In this document: piece after piece, positions 14,763 through 17,145 of the stretch
Layout of the letters: each line of letters starts with the position of its first letter
How positions within the stretch are numbered: position 1 is the first letter of the stretch
Source: an uncultured Spartobacteria bacterium
Lineage (GTDB): Bacteria > Verrucomicrobiota > Verrucomicrobiia > Chthoniobacterales > Terrimicrobiaceae
Length of the DNA: 17,145 nucleotides
Assembly: GCA_903915315.1 (NCBI GenBank)
Contig: CAIWSO010000531.1
Location: 1 to 17,145, forward strand
Direction: 5' to 3'
Position numbers and translations under genes: made by a program
The notes under the pieces: generated by a model
What the model was told of the DNA's origin: nothing
Database searches by the model: none
Seen by the model: the letters and a program-made list of their open reading frames with translations, nothing else

Positions 14763-17145
14763 TGGGGTGGCTTTGTCCTGTCCGAGGAGTTTTTTATAAG
14801 CGGGTTCGCTGCGCATAGCCTTAAAGAGGGGTTGGCGTTCAATGAATTCCCTCATAGGAAGTCCGCCTTTTTGGATAGCGGCCTGCGCAGCTGGAAAAAA
14901 CTTCTCCTTGTCGTTGTTCAGAGCGGCCGCTTTGGCCAAGATGAGTTGATTCTGTGCGTCCTCGGGATGAATGGCGACAAGCGCCACGGCAGCCGCTAGA
15001 GCATCTGTGGGCCACTTGCCAGCCTCCGCAAATTCGGTAGCGAAGACCAAGAAATCACTCTCATTCGCAAAAAGAAGCAGCGATTTTTTGAGGAGGTCGC
15101 GGGCTTGAGTGATATCGCCGACAGAAGCGTAAAGTTGGAGTAGCTTGATGACGTCCTTGGAATTTTTGGGGTCCTTCTCGATGGCCGATTCGAGGGCGAC
15201 CATCTCACCCTGAAGTTCCTTTCGTTTCTCGGCCATCAGGAAGAGTTGCCAAAGTCCGATGCAGTTGGGGTCTTGCTCGAGAGGCACCTTGAGCATTTCC
15301 AGTACGCCGTCAAAGTCTCTCCGATCCCAGAGCAAGCGGCTCAGGGCATGAAGACTCTCTCCATTGCCAGGCCAGAGCGTGAGGGCCTGACGGTAGGCGC
15401 GCTCGGCTTCTTGATCCATTTTGCGGTGTTGGTAGAGATTACCTGTCGTTGCTCGCAACTTGGAGAAGGATCGGTGGGCATCAAAGTCGTTCACATAGTT
15501 GGGGTCAGCGCGGAGTTGGTCAATGTAGCCCGCCCAAAAAGTAAAATCCTGTTCGACGACATCTTTAGGAATTTCAGTGAGGGAATCTTTGGTGATCTTG
15601 TAAACGAGGCCATGCGGGAGGGCGTGATCGTACGACCACTCGAGAGGGAAACTTTCCTCAACATAAAAATCGTGCGCATCGCGGTTTTTTTCCCAGATCA
15701 GGCGGGTGACAACGCTATGCGGGATGGACGGATCAAATTTACCCGCTTCTGTCGCCGTCTTAAGTTCGGATTTCACCGCTGCCTCGACTTCCTCCTCGCT
15801 GGGAAAAACAAGGGGTTTTTGCGGATAGGCATCGGCCCGGCCAAGCCAGCGTTCGAAAGCGTTCTTGGGGGCGGGACGGCTGGAGCTGTATTGGTCGGCG
15901 AGGTATTTGCGGTAGAGCGGCTCGCCGACGCCGTTTTGAGTGATGATATAAAGGTCACGGCGATCGAAGGCGGGATCGCGCTTCACCTTCGGGGGTTGAC
16001 CGCTCTCACCGAGGATCATGTATGTTGGCACGAAGCGGCCAGGATCGGTTCCGCCAAAAACCACGCTGCTTTTGGGAAGATCCTTGAGCATATCGTGGCC
16101 GAATTGCCACCCGAACCAATTGCCTCGCTGACTGCACTCAGCATGGTTCCAGTAGAGCGGCCACATTGGCAGAAGAAGTAAACTCCAGCGCAACCAAGCT
16201 AGTCGCGGCATTCGTGCGAAGAGGGCCATCGCCCCAATCACAAATCCCAGACCGGCGAGAAGCGCAAAAATCAAATTGGTGTAGGTATGGTAAGGCATTT
16301 GTAGCCACCATCCCGCCTTGTCGATCTGGGCGCCGTCTGCAACCGGTTGCAGGATCGCCGCGAGCACAAAGGCGATCTCCAGCAAATATACCCATGTCCT
16401 TCGGGTGACGTCCCGAATGCGAAGGATCGCCACAAGGGCGAGAAAGTAGGCCACGACGCCGAGCGGAGTGAAGCTGCGGCCGAGTTGAAACCAGAAAAAG
16501 CCTATCCATTCCTGCAGCTTCGATAGGGTGCTGCGCGGCATAGGGCTTGGAGAGTCCGTGTCTATGAGTTCGTCGCTTTTCTTTGGCGAGGTCCCCATAA
16601 GTTTTCCAAGGCTACGAAGACTTTGCTTGCTGAGACTGCCTCCATACTGAGAGCGATTGAACGAAAAGAAAAAGCCTTCGGAGGTGCTTGTGTAGGCCCA
16701 GTTCATGGGCGGATTGGTGGACGAGGCCAACGGCATATAGGCATAAGGAAGCAATCCCAGAATGACCACTAGGGGCATATAGGCAATGAGTCCCCACTCG
16801 ATCCGAAAGCGTCTAATCGCGAGCAAGACAATCAACCCCAGTATCACGCAATAGAAGAAACGGAGGCCCGTTTTGAGAACAGGAAGTTCACCGGACAAAA
16901 TAGCAAAACCAAGAAAGACGATGAGCATCGTGAGCATGGCCGCGACGAAGAGATCCCAAAAAATTGCCCGCCTCACGAGGAGGACGGCGAGAAATGGCAA
17001 TGGCGCGAGCGACAAGCTCAGTTGGTGGTTACTGAAAGAAAAGGCGAGAAGGAAAAAAGGAAAAAGCAACCATCCCAAACTCTCTGGGCGGCGAAGCCAG
17101 ACATAAAGAGAGACGAGATAAAGCCCAATGAGAAGAGCATGTAGC
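14757..17145 (-). CDS. DUF2723/TMEM260-like membrane protein with C-terminal TPRs, 5' end beyond window
   Basis: The reading frame stays open to base 17145 with no stop, giving 795 codons in the window, and the added residues (LHALLIGLYLVSLYVW) form another membrane helix. The true N-terminus is therefore to the right of the window; the first in-frame start codon visible, TTG at 17078, is unlikely to be real. Family marks, numbered from that TTG, are SNHQLSLSLAP (16-26), PPMNWAYTSTSEGFFFSF (123-140) and RSQYGG, matching DUF2723 proteins, whose eukaryotic relative TMEM260 is an O-mannosyltransferase. About seven further membrane segments follow, then a soluble region with NWFGWQFGHDMLKDLP, and TPR-type helix pairs from about 545 to 750. 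The missing part should hold the family's N-terminal acidic motif. Convergent to the sugar locus and separated by a hairpin, it is probably unrelated to it. A role in glycosylating secreted proteins is inferred from the family only. Confidence 0.82.
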   Translation of the reverse strand, partial: LHALLIGLYLVSLYVWLRRPESLGWLLFPFFLLAFSFSNHQLSLSLAPLPFLAVLLVRRAIFWDLFVAAMLTMLIVFLGFAILSGELPVLKTGLRFFYCVILGLIVLLAIRRFRIEWGLIAYMPLVVILGLLPYAYMPLASSTNPPMNWAYTSTSEGFFFSFNRSQYGGSLSKQSLRSLGKLMGTSPKKSDELIDTDSPSPMPRSTLSKLQEWIGFFWFQLGRSFTPLGVVAYFLALVAILRIRDVTRRTWVYLLEIAFVLAAILQPVADGAQIDKAGWWLQMPYHTYTNLIFALLAGLGFVIGAMALFARMPRLAWLRWSLLLLPMWPLYWNHAECSQRGNWFGWQFGHDMLKDLPKSSVVFGGTDPGRFVPTYMILGESGQPPKVKRDPAFDRRDLYIITQNGVGEPLYRKYLADQYSSSRPAPKNAFERWLGRADAYPQKPLVFPSEEEVEAAVKSELKTATEAGKFDPSIPHSVVTRLIWEKNRDAHDFYVEESFPLEWSYDHALPHGLVYKITKDSLTEIPKDVVEQDFTFWAGYIDQLRADPNYVNDFDAHRSFSKLRATTGNLYQHRKMDQEAERAYRQALTLWPGNGESLHALSRLLWDRRDFDGVLEMLKVPLEQDPNCIGLWQLFLMAEKRKELQGEMVALESAIEKDPKNSKDVIKLLQLYASVGDITQARDLLKKSLLLFANESDFLVFATEFAEAGKWPTDALAAAVALVAIHPEDAQNQLILAKAAALNNDKEKFFPAAQAAIQKGGLPMREFIERQPLFKAMRSEPAYKKLLGQDKATPL

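Noticed and set aside
15246..16181. A 311-codon open frame on the + strand opposite the DUF2723-TPR gene
   Set aside because: It is fully antisense to a well-supported coding region, matches no family I know, and has no ribosome-binding site; it is a shadow of the real gene.
17016..17078. TTG at 17078 as a true start of the DUF2723 gene
   Set aside because: The frame stays open to the window edge, adds a further hydrophobic helix, and the family has a conserved N-terminal part that is otherwise missing.
1..17145. Insertion sequences, prophage genes, CRISPR repeats, tRNA or rRNA genes
   Set aside because: No transposase, integrase or phage protein, no regularly spaced repeats, and no cloverleaf or rRNA-like segment was recognised when reading the window.

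Overview
The window reads as one carbohydrate-utilisation locus followed by part of an unrelated membrane-protein gene. The likely host is a bacterium of the Planctomycetota-Verrucomicrobiota-Chlamydiota group, most plausibly Verrucomicrobiota (or the related Kiritimatiellota/Lentisphaerota). The reasons are inferential: several secreted S1 sulfatases beside a GH95 enzyme, sodium:solute and MFS carriers where Bacteroidota would have SusC/SusD, weak or missing Shine-Dalgarno sites at several starts, frequent GTG starts, and a DUF2723-TPR protein. No rRNA, tRNA, CRISPR array, integrase or transposase was seen, and no gene-free stretch exceeds 300 bases.

Layout. Bases 1-93 are an AT-rich leader with a small hairpin. 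Eight genes then run on the + strand. They are a GH95-type alpha-L-fucosidase without a signal peptide (94-2472), a sodium:solute symporter (2656-4524), three secreted sulfatases packed with overlapping or abutting ends (4657-6651, 6648-8213, 8214-9788), an unrecognised lipoprotein (9803-11458), a lipoprotein with a clan-A-like glycosidase barrel (11487-13292), and an MFS carrier (13342-14736). The last two sulfatases are tandem paralogues. A hairpin containing both stop codons separates the MFS gene from a convergent minus-strand gene. That gene encodes a DUF2723/TMEM260-like multi-spanning protein with C-terminal TPRs, and its N-terminus lies beyond the right edge.

How the genes may work together (inference). 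Sulfatases and the two lipoproteins would act outside the cytoplasm, removing sulfate and shortening a sulfated glycan. The SSS and MFS carriers would import the products, and the cytoplasmic GH95 enzyme would release the terminal sugar, L-fucose or a related sugar such as L-galactose. A sulfated fucan or fucose-bearing glycan is the simplest candidate substrate. No regulator, sulfatase-maturing enzyme, TonB receptor or fucose-catabolism gene is present, so these must be encoded elsewhere. The DUF2723 gene probably has no part in the pathway.

The points most worth a second look are: a Ser-type sulfatase with two altered metal-ligand positions, an Asp-to-Glu change in the GH95 catalytic set, sharply localised divergence between the tandem sulfatases, the lipoprotein of unknown family, and an EF-hand-like loop inside the glycosidase barrel.
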